64,000 nt of DNA from the NCBI GenBank assembly GCA_030247855.1, contig JAPDRN010000046.1:62001-126000 (forward strand), written 5' to 3'. Both the position numbers and the translations under genes were made by a program. Source of the stretch: Knufia peltigerae (lineage: Eukaryota > Ascomycota > Eurotiomycetes > Chaetothyriales > Trichomeriaceae). The first letter of the stretch is position 1. The number at the start of each line of letters is the position of its first letter. This document shows, one piece after another, positions 1 to 10,962 of this stretch. The notes below the pieces were generated by a model, which saw nothing but the letters and a program-made list of their open reading frames with translations, had not been told where the DNA came from and did not search any database.

Positions 1-435
1 CTTGGTGGTGCTAATGTGACAGCCCGTTGTACTGTAGGTAGATAATTGATACCGAATACTGTCTAATGACTTACTCACTACATACATACCTGTCTGATTT
101 ATACACGTCTACCTGTCATATAAATAGACACACCCCATGTACAGGAACTATTAAGGTCCTCGCTTATTGCTGCTGTTTGTCTCCGACATGGAAAATGTCT
201 CCGACATGGGAAAAGTCTCCGGACAACGCTGCGTGCTCCACGAAAGGGCATATATGATAACAAAGTCTCCGCAAGTGGTAATTGATAACATATGTAAGGT
301 GTGCGCCCGAAACTCATCGTACCCATGGATAGTATTCTTTAAATATGTTCCTGAAGAAAGTAAAAGACCAAAAAGAAAATGCACTTTGTGTGTACAAAAA
401 CTCCATACATTGAGCCCTTATTCCCAAAGCGATGT
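1..435. other. left-edge flank with three short direct repeats
   Basis: This is the 3' flank of the monooxygenase. It contains GTCTCCGACATGG-AAAA units at about 179-196 and 197-215, then GTCTCCGG near 216, with another GTCTCCG near 264. No gene was seen. Confidence 0.65.
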
Positions 436-1883
436 CTATTCAGAATTTGCCATCGTGCCAGCGGATAGTATAGGAGGCCGGAGTGAAATTCGGTATTTGA
501 CAACTTCCGGATCCTCATATTCCGCCATCCACGACGGGTCCATTGTGATTTCCCACTGCTTCATGCGGCTCATGAGTTGGACATTGGGATCTTCTAGGGC
601 CTTGTAGAATTTCAGGTCTGCTTCCCTCTTCTCCGGCGTGGCCATCGCGAGCCATTGCTCCATGTTGTGCTCCTTGGCAACGTCGTCGATCTTCCAGATT
701 TCCAAGGGGTCTTCACTGTAACCTCCGCGCTGGATTAGTCTCTTGTTCTCGATGGAGAACTCGTTTGTGAAGTTGAGCCACTTGTCACGGCGAGACTTGG
801 CCCAGACGTCGAGAAGTGATTCGGGCGCTCGACCGTTGATCACAGCGCCGAGAGCTCGTCCCAGAGGACCTGCGTCCAGAAGTCCTGTCGTTAGTCCTAG
901 ACCGCCAATAGGGTTATTACTCTGGTAGAAAGTCAGTCTCAATCTAGTCTTTTTGGAGACAAATCCAAATGAAATATGTATATCACACTCACATGTGCAG
1001 CATCACCAGCCAGCATCACTCTGCCTTTCCGGAATGTTTCAGCGCACCTCTGGTGGGGTTTGTATTTGTTCAGTTGAACCAGCTCATACTTGACTGGCCA
1101 GACGGGGAAAATGTGCTTGTAGTGCTCGTCCAATTCGGCTCTGATTTCCTCGTTTGTTAAACCAGCCCGTAGACCGAACGCGATACGCCAAAGGTCCTTT
1201 TCGGCGCCCAGAATGGTAACCACGGCCCAATTGACGGGATCCAGGACGAAGTTGGCTGTCGTAAAGCCGTGCTGGTAGAAGTCATACTTGATATTCGTGG
1301 CGACAAAATCTTCTTTCGGCCAGGAGAATCCTTCAAAGGCGATATTACATAACTTTCGAACACTTGAGCCAGCCCCATCCGTGCCGACGAGCCAGTCGCA
1401 GGTATATCTCGTCTGCTCGGTCGTGACAGGATTGAGAGCCGTCACGGTGACTATGTTGGTTGCCTCATCCTGGGTCACTTCGATGACCTGCTGATTGAAT
1501 CTAACATGGGAGTTGTATTTGGTGGTTAAGTGCTTTAGCAGGATGGCAGCCAACTGGGGTTGTGGACAGTTGATTCCCGCCGGGAAGAGTTCGCCTCCTT
1601 CTCTCTTGTCGACGTATGCGACTCGTTCTTTGTTGATCCAAAAAGAAAGACGATCGTTGATGACAGATTGAGCCTTGACATCGTCTAGCGTTCCAGTCTC
1701 GAGTAGTTCGGCTTGTGCACAAGGTTGGTATGCAGATGCACGAGGCGACTGATCAACTTCATGGTTTCGCTCTAGGATCAGAACGGGTACTCCAGCCCTT
1801 GCAAGGTTAGTCGCTGTGGTCAAGCCGACAGGGCCACATCCGACAATGATGACCTTATGGTGCTCGACGCCCAGGGAACCCAT
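436..1883 (-). CDS. FAD-dependent aromatic-type monooxygenase (group A flavoprotein hydroxylase)
   Basis: Two exons, 1883-993 and 921-436, are joined across a 71-base intron (GTGAGT..CAG) and give about 458 residues. The N-terminus carries a Rossmann dinucleotide fold (VIIVGCGPVGL) followed by an ERN acidic strand end. The middle has the DG motif (GTDGAGSSVRK), and splicing restores the second FAD motif GDAAHSNNPIGGLGL. That order is typical of PheA/TfdB/MhpA-like hydroxylases, which use NAD(P)H and O2 to hydroxylate aromatic rings or polyketides. The intron cuts directly after GDAAH, so the unspliced frame loses the motif. I chose the ATG at 1883 because the family starts just before the Rossmann strand; an in-frame extension to 1949 exists. 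A short-chain dehydrogenase is divergent from it, 1.46 kb away, which suggests a small catabolic or secondary-metabolic pair. The substrate cannot be told. Confidence 0.9.
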
Positions 1884-1949
1884 GGTCTGTTGGTATTTGA
1901 ATTTGAATTGACGGCCTTGGTACGCTTCGCTCGTGGGAAAGTTCGTCAA

Positions 1950-3347
1950 TCACAATCAATCGCCAAAAGATCTGGCGAAGGCCATGAGGGGTCCTTGTTA
2001 AGTGTTGTCCAGGGTTAGGCTGCTTTAGGCGATGCAAAAAAGCGCTCGCAGCCGCTTATCTAAGTACTTGCAACTTTCCTAAGTGCCTACATACTTTCGG
2101 CGAGCAAGCGCTTGGAAAATAGGTGAATCGAGTCCGGTCCTACCATCAGGTTAGCATAGAGAAGGGCATATAAAGTAGACTTAAGAAGGGTAGTAAGATC
2201 ACAAGTGATTCTCACTTTAGCTAAGTGACTATATATCACTTGTAACGCTCATAATATTTTGACATTATTATATCTCTTCACTAATGTTAATATTATATTA
2301 TTTTTTCCTATAAACTAACATTTATTTTCTTATAGTAAAAGTTTTTATTTATTATAATCAAATAAACATTAATATATTATCTCTAAAACTTCTTTATATT
2401 ATAACAGAAGTAAATGAGGAAGCACCAGGTGCAGAGTCAGGGCATGTCTATAACTTAACAACAACAACAACAACAACCTCGAACTCAGAGATACTTCTTG
2501 CACGTAGCGAGCCTTGTAACGCTTCTGTGACTTCTGTAAACATTCTCGTTCACTCGGAACCTCCTGTCAATAGTCACCGCTTAGTCGCCCTTGCTACCCG
2601 ACACTCGTACGGGCCTTCACGACATTCACAGTGCATCAGATCAATTTCGTGACTAGGACTTCATCGCACTCCTCATCGTTCGCAATGCGCGCGCAGCAGC
2701 GCTATGATTCTCACAAAACCCGATTAATTGGATGCATGTCTATTTACTTGTTGCTTCCTCCTCTGCAGGAAAGGCAGAGGCACTCACACTTCTACGCGTA
2801 CTCATCATCAGCCAATCACAGCACCCTCGGCAGGACCCCCTGCTTTTCTCGCTACAATATAGAATCTCAGAAATGCCAAAAGAATGTGATGATAAGGTCC
2901 AGGTATGCAGGACAACGCGCCTCTACAAAACATCCATCACCAACATGACTAGGCTGCCGACCATTGTCTAATGCCGTCGGGGAAGGAATTGGCATATTCT
3001 AGGCGCTTTTTTTCTAAGCGCTTGGGTCGCCGAAAGCAGCCTTAGTACCATGTGGTTGCTCCAAGAAAATGCTCGAACGGCGGAGGGCTCCCCAAAACGG
3101 CCCCAACCCTCTCCCCACATTCCCCCCCCTGTGCAATGCAAGTATATCCACCTAGTAGGTCCTTTGCCGATAGCAACAACGGCAAATATACCTACTCCAC
3201 GTCTTTTCCCGGGAGTCTCACAAACATGTGGGGGAGTCTACATATATATCGTCGTCTAGGCACTATCTTGGCCTTGTTGGAGTACAAGTAGGTGTCACCA
3301 GGAAATCATCCCGTCCAAATACAAATCCGAGATATCGTCACGCCACT
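1950..3347. other. divergent intergenic region with an AT-rich patch and an AAC microsatellite
   Basis: This is the shared upstream region of the monooxygenase (-) and the dehydrogenase (+). No coding-like frame was found. It contains a sharply AT-rich block at about 2221-2412, an (AAC)n run at about 2457-2478, and C-rich sequence near 3100-3135. A near-palindrome ATCACAAGTGAT lies near 2199 and related ATCACTTGT sequence follows near 2236. Confidence 0.7.
2457..2478. repeat. AAC trinucleotide microsatellite
   Basis: About seven consecutive AAC units lie in the divergent intergenic region, just right of the AT-rich patch. Seen directly. Confidence 0.9.
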
Positions 3348-4340
3348 ATGGGTGAACCAGCACCAGAAAGATGGCTCGGAGAGCAACATGACTGCCAGTA
3401 TGATTCGGATCCTCGCCAGAACAAAGACTTGGGCGCCTTGTTGAAGGGCCGTAATGTGCTCATCGCCGGAGCAGGTCGAGGCATCGGGCGAGCGACCGCT
3501 GAATTCTTCGCTCATACCCAGGCCAAGTCGCTTAGTCTGATGGCGTTGGAAGCTGCCGAGGTTGAGGAAACAGCGGAGCTATGCAAGAAGATCAATCCGA
3601 ATTTGATAACTAAAACGGCAGCGTTCGATGTCAGGGATTATGCCAAAGTCGAACAATTTGTTCAGGGTGTCGACAAAGAATTTGGCAAGATCGATGTTCT
3701 CTACATGAACGCTGGTCGACCACCTCAGTGGTTGGCGACTCACGAATCAGACCCCGAGATTTGGTGGGATACCGTCGCTGTGTCCCTACAGGGAGCCTTC
3801 AACTTTAGCCGAGCGGCAATCCCACTCATGCGTCGAGAGGGTGGCGGAAGGATCGTCTTCACCGCTTCAGCAGGAGCTCATGTCAACAAAGGCATGACCA
3901 GCTACATGCTGGGCAAGCTTGGTATGGTTCGATTGGCTGAATCCTTACATTTTGAAAACAAGGATGCTGGGATTAAAACTTTCGCAATCCACCCGGGCGC
4001 AATTCGGACACGATTTTTTAGCGATTTCAAGGATGCAGCGGAAGGCAACATCAAACCAGGAAGTTATGTTACGACAACAGCCCCAGGCGAGAAGAAGTCA
4101 GCAGAAACTGCTGTCCATTTTTTCAAAGAGGTTGTTTGGGATACTCCACAAATGGCAGCTGGAATGGTAACAGTCCTAGCCAGTGGACAGATGGACTTCA
4201 TGTCGGGAAGATATGTCGATTGCTCCATGAAGATTGGGGACTATATCGCCGACGAGAAGAAAATAAAATCGAAAGATCTTCATCGCGTGAAGCTGGTGGT
4301 GGATGACGGCTGGTACATACCTTCGGCTGATCCAGAGTAG
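3348..4340 (+). CDS. short-chain dehydrogenase/reductase (classical SDR)
   Basis: A single exon gives about 330 residues from the ATG at 3348; the open frame reaches back to 3228, but the family begins near the chosen start. The cofactor motif GAGRGIGRA (a TGxxxGIG variant) sits near residue 47. MNAGRPP follows where NNAG is expected. The catalytic Ser region TASAGA is followed by YMLGK, the YxxxK pair. After that comes HPGAIRT, the usual loop after the active site. It is a cytosolic NAD(P)(H)-dependent oxidoreductase by family. The N in NNAG is replaced (MNAG), a tolerated variant. The neighbour across the divergent promoter is an FAD hydroxylase, so a role after ring hydroxylation is plausible but inferred. 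The C-terminal roughly 60 residues after the fold are unassigned. Confidence 0.88.
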   Translation: MGEPAPERWLGEQHDCQYDSDPRQNKDLGALLKGRNVLIAGAGRGIGRATAEFFAHTQAKSLSLMALEAAEVEETAELCKKINPNLITKTAAFDVRDYAKVEQFVQGVDKEFGKIDVLYMNAGRPPQWLATHESDPEIWWDTVAVSLQGAFNFSRAAIPLMRREGGGRIVFTASAGAHVNKGMTSYMLGKLGMVRLAESLHFENKDAGIKTFAIHPGAIRTRFFSDFKDAAEGNIKPGSYVTTTAPGEKKSAETAVHFFKEVVWDTPQMAAGMVTVLASGQMDFMSGRYVDCSMKIGDYIADEKKIKSKDLHRVKLVVDDGWYIPSADPE

Positions 4341-4552
4341 TTGATCAAGAGCTCGACCTCCAGTTCAGATGTAAAGGAGATAATGAAGTGATTGGTCCTC
4401 CATAGCCTGCTAAGATGATGACCGCAGAAAACGAAGTATAATCGCTTGCATCAAATAGCCATCGAGATGGTCTTGATAAGTCCTTGAGGCTGTGGACGAG
4501 GCTCGCGCGTCAAATTCCATTCGAGACGCGCCAAGATATCGCGTAGCGCGTC

Positions 4553-4558
4553 ACGCGT
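4553..4558. promoter_or_regulatory. MluI cell-cycle box (MCB) in the MCM4 promoter
   Basis: A perfect ACGCGT lies about 90 bases before the MCM4 start codon, with a further GACGCG at about 4523 and GCGCGT near 4504. MBF (Mbp1/Swi6 in budding yeast, Res/Cdc10 in fission yeast) binds ACGCGT to drive G1/S genes, which include MCM genes. The motif match is seen; factor binding is inferred. Confidence 0.5.
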
Positions 4559-4646
4559 AAAGTGGCCAGTCCCTCCTTTTGAAGAGGGACTCCTTAATAT
4601 CGTGTAGGTCAAAGAACTCAGATACAAACAATCAACACCGTTCACA

Positions 4647-7600
4647 ATGTCGTCGACGCCATCCTCGCGCCGCCGAGGTCACTCTTCGCGCAAATCACAG
4701 TCTTCATCTCCCGCACAACCGTCTCAAGCGACACCCAGAAACTCTAGACAGCCCACTGGAGGGCCAGCAGTCGCATCTTCTTCACCACTCTTTTTCCAAT
4801 CGTCGCCGGTTCGGTCAGCGCCCGCACCGCCCTCACAGTTGGCGAGTGATGGCATGATCATAAGCTCTCCTCCACGACAGTCATCCAATGCTGGCGACCG
4901 AGAAACCACCCCACGGCCAACCACCAGGCCAGCCGCAGGTAAAGAAGAAAACCCCTTTCTGTGGAATAGCAGCGATCTTACTCTGTACAGAGTCTTCTCC
5001 CGTGCGATACGATCCCAGTTCAAGCCCGGGGCGTACTTCAGGTCGCATTCAGTCTGATGTGCCAAGCAGCAGCAGCGCTCTTTTTGTTCGTCAAGACAGA
5101 CAACCTCGAATATCGTCTCGACGGGGCGACATTCATTCGGACACATTTGCATCCTCTCCTGCCAACCGTCGGCGCATATATGTTGGCGAAGATGGCATGC
5201 CAGTTCGAGATGGTCAAGATCCACCTTCAGAAGCTACATTCTCAAACCTCAATCCCGATACCTCGGAAGCAGATGTCATGGGAGGAGATTCTACAAGAGT
5301 CATCTGGGGCACAAATATCTCCATTGTGGATTCCATGTCGTCATTCAAGAACTTCCTCTACAACTATGCAAAGAAATATCGATTGTGGGCTGATGGAGCA
5401 TCCGAAGAGGAGACCAGAGAACTTGGAACCGATGGGGATCAGAAAGAATACCTAGAAATGCTTCAAGACATGCGTAAATTGGGTGTCTATGGTCTCAATC
5501 TGGATGCCCGTAATCTCAAAGCATATCCTGCAACACTGAAATTATGGCACCAATTGCAAGCCTACCCTCAAGAAATCATTCCACTGATGGATCAGGTGGT
5601 CAAAGATGTCATGGTCGAACTTGCACAAAAAGAAATGCAAGAGCTTCAAAGAGCTCGTAACGGTGCGACAAGTTCACGCGCCAGGAATGGCAGCTCAATG
5701 CCTCCCTTGACACCATCAGACATGGGCAGTGCTGCAACACCAGCTGCGACCCCTGCTGCAGATGAGATTCCCGATCTTGTTGAAGAGGCAGAGATTCGAC
5801 CTTGGAAAGTTTTGCCGTTTGGTCTAGACAAGACCGTTAACATGCGAGATTTGGACCCAGCAGACATCGACAAGCTGATTTCTATCAAAGGTCTCGTCAT
5901 TCGAGCGACTCCAGTCATCCCAGACATGAAAGAAGCGTTCTTCAAATGCGCGGTCTGTAATCACACCATGTATGTCTCGATTGACCGAGGTAAGATTGCG
6001 GAGCCGACGCAATGTCCTCGCACCGCCTGCAAGTCTCGAGACAGCATGGAGATCGTGCACAACCGATGTGTATTCGCAGACAAGCAAGTGATCAAGCTCC
6101 AGGAGACCCCAGACTCTGTGCCAGACGGCCAAACTCCTCACAGCGTGTCTCTTTGCGTCTACGACGAGTTAGTCGATGTGTGCAAGGCTGGTGATCGAAT
6201 CGAAGTCACTGGTATCTTCCGTGGCAACCCCGTCCGTGTGAATCCCCGTCAACGCACAGTCAAGGCTCTCTTCAAAACTTATGTCGACGTCCTACACGTT
6301 CAGAAAGTGGACAAGCGTAAACTCGGAATCGACGCATCAACCATCGAGCAAGAACTCTCTGAGCAGGTCGTAGGCGACGCCGAACAGACCCGCAAGATTA
6401 CGGCAGAGGAAGAAGCCAGGATCCATGAAATAGCCACCCGAGACGATGTCTACGACATTCTCTCGCGAAGTCTTGCCCCAAGTATCTATGAGCTCGATGA
6501 TGTCAAGAAGGGTATTCTCCTCCAGCTCTTCGGTGGCACGAACAAGTCGTTTGAGAAAGGTGGTTCTCCAAAGTACAGAGGCGACATCAACGTCCTTCTC
6601 TGTGGTGACCCTTCCACATCCAAGTCTCAACTCCTCCAATACGTCCACAAGATCGCACCAAGAGGTGTATACACTTCCGGCAAGGGTTCTTCGGCGGTCG
6701 GTCTGACGGCGTACGTGACGCGCGACCCAGAATCTCGACAACTGGTCCTCGAGTCCGGTGCGCTGGTGCTTTCCGATGGTGGCGTCTGCTGCATTGATGA
6801 GTTCGACAAGATGAACGAATCGACCCGCTCGGTCCTGCACGAAGTAATGGAACAACAGACCGTGTCCATCGCCAAGGCAGGTATCATCACCACCCTCAAT
6901 GCTAGAACGAGCATCCTCGCCTCTGCAAATCCGATCGGGAGTAAATACAACCCCAACCTGCCTGTGCCTCAGAACATCGATCTTCCACCGACACTGCTCT
7001 CACGATTCGATCTCGTGTATCTCGTTCTAGATCGGATTGACGAAACCACTGATCGCCGCCTAGCGAAGCATCTGGTCGGCATGTACCTGGAAGACACACC
7101 AGAGAATGCGTCAAGAGAAGAAATTCTGGTACGAAGCCAATCCCCTATTAAAGTTTCACTTGCTTCCCGGTTGTATAGCCTCAGACGCAAATGAACACGT
7201 TGTGCTAACTAAAATCTTTACAAAACCAGCCCGTCGAATTCCTGACAGCGTACATCTCCTACGCTAGACAGAACATCCACCCCACGCTCACGCCGACCGC
7301 CTCAAAGTCCCTTGTGGACGCGTACATCCAGATGCGCTCGCTCGGGAGCTCGATCCAGGCGTCAGACCGACGAATCACCGCGACGACACGACAGCTCGAG
7401 AGCATGATCCGGCTCAGCGAGGCCCACGCAAAGATGCGACTCTCCCAGACCGTCACCGAGGCCGACGTCGCCGAGGCCGTGAGACTGATCAAGTCCGCCA
7501 TCAAGGCCAGCGCCACGGACTCCCGGACTGGCCTGATCGACATGGGCTTGCTGTCCGAGGGAGGCAGCGCGAGCGACAGGCGCAGAAAGGAAGACCTGAA

Positions 7601-7817
7601 ACGCGCCGTCCTGAACGCCATCGATGACGATACCGGCGTCAGGAGTGGCGGCGTCGCCAGGTACAGTGACCTCTACCGCCGGGTGAGCGAAGGAGCCACG
7701 GCCGAGATCGAGGGGGCCGAGTTCCAAGAGGTCCTGAGGTCTCTGGAACAGGAGGGGAAAATTCAGGTCACGGGCGAAGGTGGGAGGAGAAGTATCAGGA
7801 GGATCACCGGGATCTGA
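4647..7817 (+). CDS. mcm4: DNA replication licensing factor MCM4
   Basis: Three exons, 4647-4938, 4991-7128 and 7230-7817, with introns of 52 and 101 bases (the second has a GCTAACT branch site), encode about 1005 residues, normal for fungal MCM4. The N-terminus is Ser/Pro-rich with the repeated SPxR-type phosphosites typical of MCM4 tails (SPLFFQSSP, SSPVRYDPSSSPGR). The zinc ribbon begins CAVC, then CPRTACKS and a final C. The Walker A is GDPSTSKSQ, the Walker B is CIDEFDKM, and the arginine finger is LLSRFDL. The sequence after Walker A (PRGVYTSGKGSSAVGLTAYV) is the MCM4 version among MCM2-7. The C-terminus is a winged-helix-like segment. It is a subunit of the nuclear hexameric replicative helicase. 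The ATG has a good context (CACAATGTC). Confidence 0.97.
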
Positions 7818-8515
7818 TTGAGGAATCATCATTTTCTCAAGTCTTGCCTTGCCAGAGTATCTCTTTGGTGGGGCCCTCTCTGGAAAAACCTTTCTCTTGT
7901 GCTGAGCACAGAGAGTTTGAGGAGTGCTTGCGAACGAGGCTCTTACGAGGACAATGGGTGATGTGCTGTATACTTGGGTCAATGAGGACAAGAATGGTAT
8001 GACATGGATGGTTTGCTATTCACAAGACGATTGATAAATCGGGCGTCACTGGGCGTTTCAGGGTGCGATGAGAGATGTCCTCGTCCATACAAGAGTGTGC
8101 ATGAAACCGGACGAGATAATACTCTATGTTTTTACAGTATAGATAAATGTACGACGAATGTGCTACTTGTATTGTCGTGTATGATAGAAATGATTGGTAT
8201 TGATTTTTGTCTACCTGGCCATACATCAACTTCGACTCAGATGACCACCATGACCACGAAATATCCTAGACGCCCAACCACGTAGCTCCCGAGAAGCTGA
8301 AACCAAAACAAAGTAACGATATAGATCGTTTGGTATCCTGGGAGGCTTCATCATCATGGTGAACGAGATGTCCAATCACCGACGCCAAATGTCCTATTCT
8401 TCCAAAACCATTTTTCCCAACCAAAACTCCAAGTTCCGCTCGAGTGTAATACTCCGTAGACGATGCGAGATAATGACTCCATGAAAACAATCCTTTCTGG
8501 AATCAGAAATACAGA
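7818..8515. other. convergent intergenic region between MCM4 and sconB
   Basis: This 0.7 kb of 3' flanks holds no coding-like frame. One TACTCCGTA motif lies at 8450-8458. Nothing else was recognised. Confidence 0.7.
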
Positions 8516-10552
8516 TCAGGCCGTAAAATTGTATACTCTGACTTCGCCATCCTCCCCGCCACTGCACATTCGACTGTCGCTCAACCCAATACACGTCACT
8601 GGTCCTGCATGTCCGGTGAACGTTCTTTCACACTTGCCTGACCTCGGATCCCAGATTTTGACCATTCCGTCCTCTGCGCCGGACACAAAACGCAACGTGT
8701 CCGCGGCAATAGCCCATACACCCTCGACGTGCCCGAAGAATTTCCTGATGCATCGACCCGAATGGACATCCCACAGGCGTATGGTCGAGTCCAATGCCGA
8801 TGTGAGCATGTACCGTGGTGGCTGAGGTCGATCAGGCTCCGAAGCGAATTGACCTGTATGGTCGATGCACATGGATAGCATCTTACGATTGATTTTGGCC
8901 GCGGTAGGGCTGACCGGACTGCCTGATTCTGAGTCCTCGTCCTGGTCCTGATCCTCATCTGCTTCGAACTCGGCCGGCAAGGGCAAAACTTGTTGGACTT
9001 GACCAACGTGTCCTTCGAATGTATGGATACATTTCTTCGTGTCCAGGTCCCAGAGCTTAACAGTGCAGTCGTCCGAGGCGGTAAAGATGGTGCGTGAGGC
9101 AGTGTCGATTTTGACAGAGTTCACCCAATCTTTGTGCCCACGGAGGGTGCACACTGACCGATCTTGGAAATTCCACACTCGAGCGGTGTGGTCTACAGAG
9201 CCAGACACTAGAATATTGGAGTCAAAGTGTAGCGCAACTACTCCTCCTGAATGGCCTTGATAAGTGGCGATGCATTCTCCAGTGCGCCAATTCCACACTT
9301 TGAGTGTCTTGTCCAGACTGCCGCTGATCAGTTTGTTGTCGTCAAATTGTAAGCAGCGGATGCCCATAGTATGCCCTGTAAGTGTTCGCAATTCTGTGCC
9401 AGTATCGAGGTCCCATATTTTGATAGTTGAATCATAAGAGCCTGTTGCAAGGATGTTGTCGCAAAGTTGAAGAGACATCACACCATTCGAGTGGCCCTTG
9501 AGAATTTTTATACTGCAACGCCCATATTTCCAATTCGTTCCGACCTTGAACCGGTCTTTATAAACATCTTTCCAAGGCCTTGTTCTTTTATATTCGCTGT
9601 CACTCGTGCCGAGAGGAGGCCTTCGAACGGAGACCGGAGAGAGACGACCATCAGATGACTTTTCGATGTCGGAGACATCATGGCGGTCTTCACTATCTGA
9701 CACGGTGCTTGGTCCAGGACCGTTGTCCACAGTCTGGGATGAGCTCGAAGAATGCTCCTCGGCCACATGAGTACCTGCGGCACGCAACTCGATCTGTCTT
9801 TTTGAAGCACGCAGCATCTTGCGCTCCAGTAACGGTAAGCCCCAGCCACACTTTGTGCACTTCCGGTCAATATGTTGTTCACACATCCTATGCCAAACCA
9901 CATCGTCATCCGCCAACTGCCTCCACTTGCGGGACACTTGTGCAGCTTTGCATAGCGATGTCGTGTCAAGGAAGCAGAGTATTCGGAAGGCCACTTCTGG
10001 AGGTAATGCCGAGATGAAGTCGATGCGGATGAGTTTCTGGACGTTTGCGGAGAGGAAGGACAGCTGCGGGAAGCAGCATTGAGCGAGGATACCTTGTAGC
10101 ATGAGGTTTCGATGTCTCGAGGGTGCAGCGGAGAACAACGACCAGACTTGGACAATGCCCTGGCGATCTTCTTGCGAGAGTGTATCTAGGTCCTGCTGCA
10201 GCTTGTCCATAGACGGCTCATCTGCTTGTCTGCGACACAGCATGTCGGGTCTATGCCTATAGCAGAACTTGGTGTTTGGATCTTTCCGTGTTTCTCCCAC
10301 AGCCTTGTCATCTTTTCCAAGCGGCGCATATTGCGAGGGGATGTGTTTGGCGAGGAAAGGAGCAACGGTCTGCCGAGCATGTTTCGCGGTGGAGGCTATG
10401 GTAATGCTCTTGTCCTTGGAGCCATCTGGTGCGTGATCGTGGTAGTCCTCCTCTTCCGTTGGATTTGGGCGCAATCTCTTCCTAGAAGGTTCTTCCCAAT
10501 CTGGCTCGGCCGGGGTTCGACCTTGGTGCCTTTCTAACAAATCGAACGGCAT
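8516..10552 (-). CDS. sconB: SconB/Scon-2/Met30 F-box WD40 sulfur metabolite repression protein
   Basis: A single exon gives about 678 residues from the ATG at 10552; the frame extends nine codons further, but MPFDLLERHQ looks like a natural start. The N-terminal half has the conserved block KFCYRHRPDMLCRRQADEP and LMLQGILAQCCFPQLSF. The F-box lies at about residues 181-226 (ALPPEVAFRILCFLDTTSL), followed by CTKCGWGLPLLERK. Seven WD repeats fill the C-terminal half; their ends include GSYDSTIKIWD, GSLDKTLKVWN, GSVDHTARVWN, ASDDCTVKLWD, SALDSTIRLWD, GAEDGMVKIWD and GGEDGEVRVYN. Known role: the substrate adaptor of the SCF ubiquitin ligase that inactivates the bZIP activator of sulfur genes (MetR/CYS3/Met4) when sulfur is ample. 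The upstream region carries motifs of that same activator. Confidence 0.96.
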   Translation of the reverse strand: MPFDLLERHQGRTPAEPDWEEPSRKRLRPNPTEEEDYHDHAPDGSKDKSITIASTAKHARQTVAPFLAKHIPSQYAPLGKDDKAVGETRKDPNTKFCYRHRPDMLCRRQADEPSMDKLQQDLDTLSQEDRQGIVQVWSLFSAAPSRHRNLMLQGILAQCCFPQLSFLSANVQKLIRIDFISALPPEVAFRILCFLDTTSLCKAAQVSRKWRQLADDDVVWHRMCEQHIDRKCTKCGWGLPLLERKMLRASKRQIELRAAGTHVAEEHSSSSSQTVDNGPGPSTVSDSEDRHDVSDIEKSSDGRLSPVSVRRPPLGTSDSEYKRTRPWKDVYKDRFKVGTNWKYGRCSIKILKGHSNGVMSLQLCDNILATGSYDSTIKIWDLDTGTELRTLTGHTMGIRCLQFDDNKLISGSLDKTLKVWNWRTGECIATYQGHSGGVVALHFDSNILVSGSVDHTARVWNFQDRSVCTLRGHKDWVNSVKIDTASRTIFTASDDCTVKLWDLDTKKCIHTFEGHVGQVQQVLPLPAEFEADEDQDQDEDSESGSPVSPTAAKINRKMLSMCIDHTGQFASEPDRPQPPRYMLTSALDSTIRLWDVHSGRCIRKFFGHVEGVWAIAADTLRFVSGAEDGMVKIWDPRSGKCERTFTGHAGPVTCIGLSDSRMCSGGEDGEVRVYNFTA

Positions 10553-10851
10553 AATAAACTGGCAACGGAGTATATACACAGGGATGTCACATATCGGTGG
10601 CCCGTATTGTCTGCCGGCTTATGGGACGTTGGTCTTAAGTGGGCAGGTGGTTCGTAAGGGTATATAGCGCGAGTAAGTCCAAGTAAGAGAAGTAATGTGA
10701 CAGAAAAGAGGGTGAGTGATGGGTAGAAGACGAGGATATGGCAGAATAGACGTCGGTGGTGCAGACTGATTGCTCATGGGGTGGCGGTGGTGAAATGGTG
10801 CAAGAACCGGGCAAAAAGAGTCAATCCTTCGGCTGGTCGGCAAACCAAGCG

Positions 10852-10858
10852 TCACGTG
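10852..10858. promoter_or_regulatory. TCACGTG Cbf1/Met4-type E-box
   Basis: A perfect TCACGTG lies about 300 bases upstream of the sconB start, followed by a related TTGACGTGC. In yeast this motif recruits Cbf1-Met4 to sulfur genes, including MET30. The match is seen; function here is inferred. Confidence 0.45.
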
Positions 10859-10952
10859 CTTTGACGTGCTTTGAGGACACCTTATAAAGTCTCCCATTGG
10901 TTGAACAAGATCGGGCCAGACGCCGATTCCCCTCCGCATATTGAAATCCGCG

Positions 10953-10962
10953 ATGGCATCAT
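10953..10962. promoter_or_regulatory. CYS3-type bZIP palindrome upstream of sconB
   Basis: ATGGCATCAT matches the Neurospora CYS3 consensus ATGRYRYCAT at every position, about 400 bases upstream of sconB and 360 bases upstream of atg17. CYS3 is known to activate scon-2 in Neurospora, forming a feedback loop. The match is by eye and chance cannot be excluded. Confidence 0.45.

Noticed and set aside
4888..4990. alternative MCM4 start within intron 1
   Set aside because: The reading passes through the 52-base intron; the spliced form joins the Ser/Pro-rich MCM4 N-terminus correctly.
7362..7991. 209-codon minus-strand frame
   Set aside because: Overlaps MCM4 exon 3 in antisense; no domain signal.
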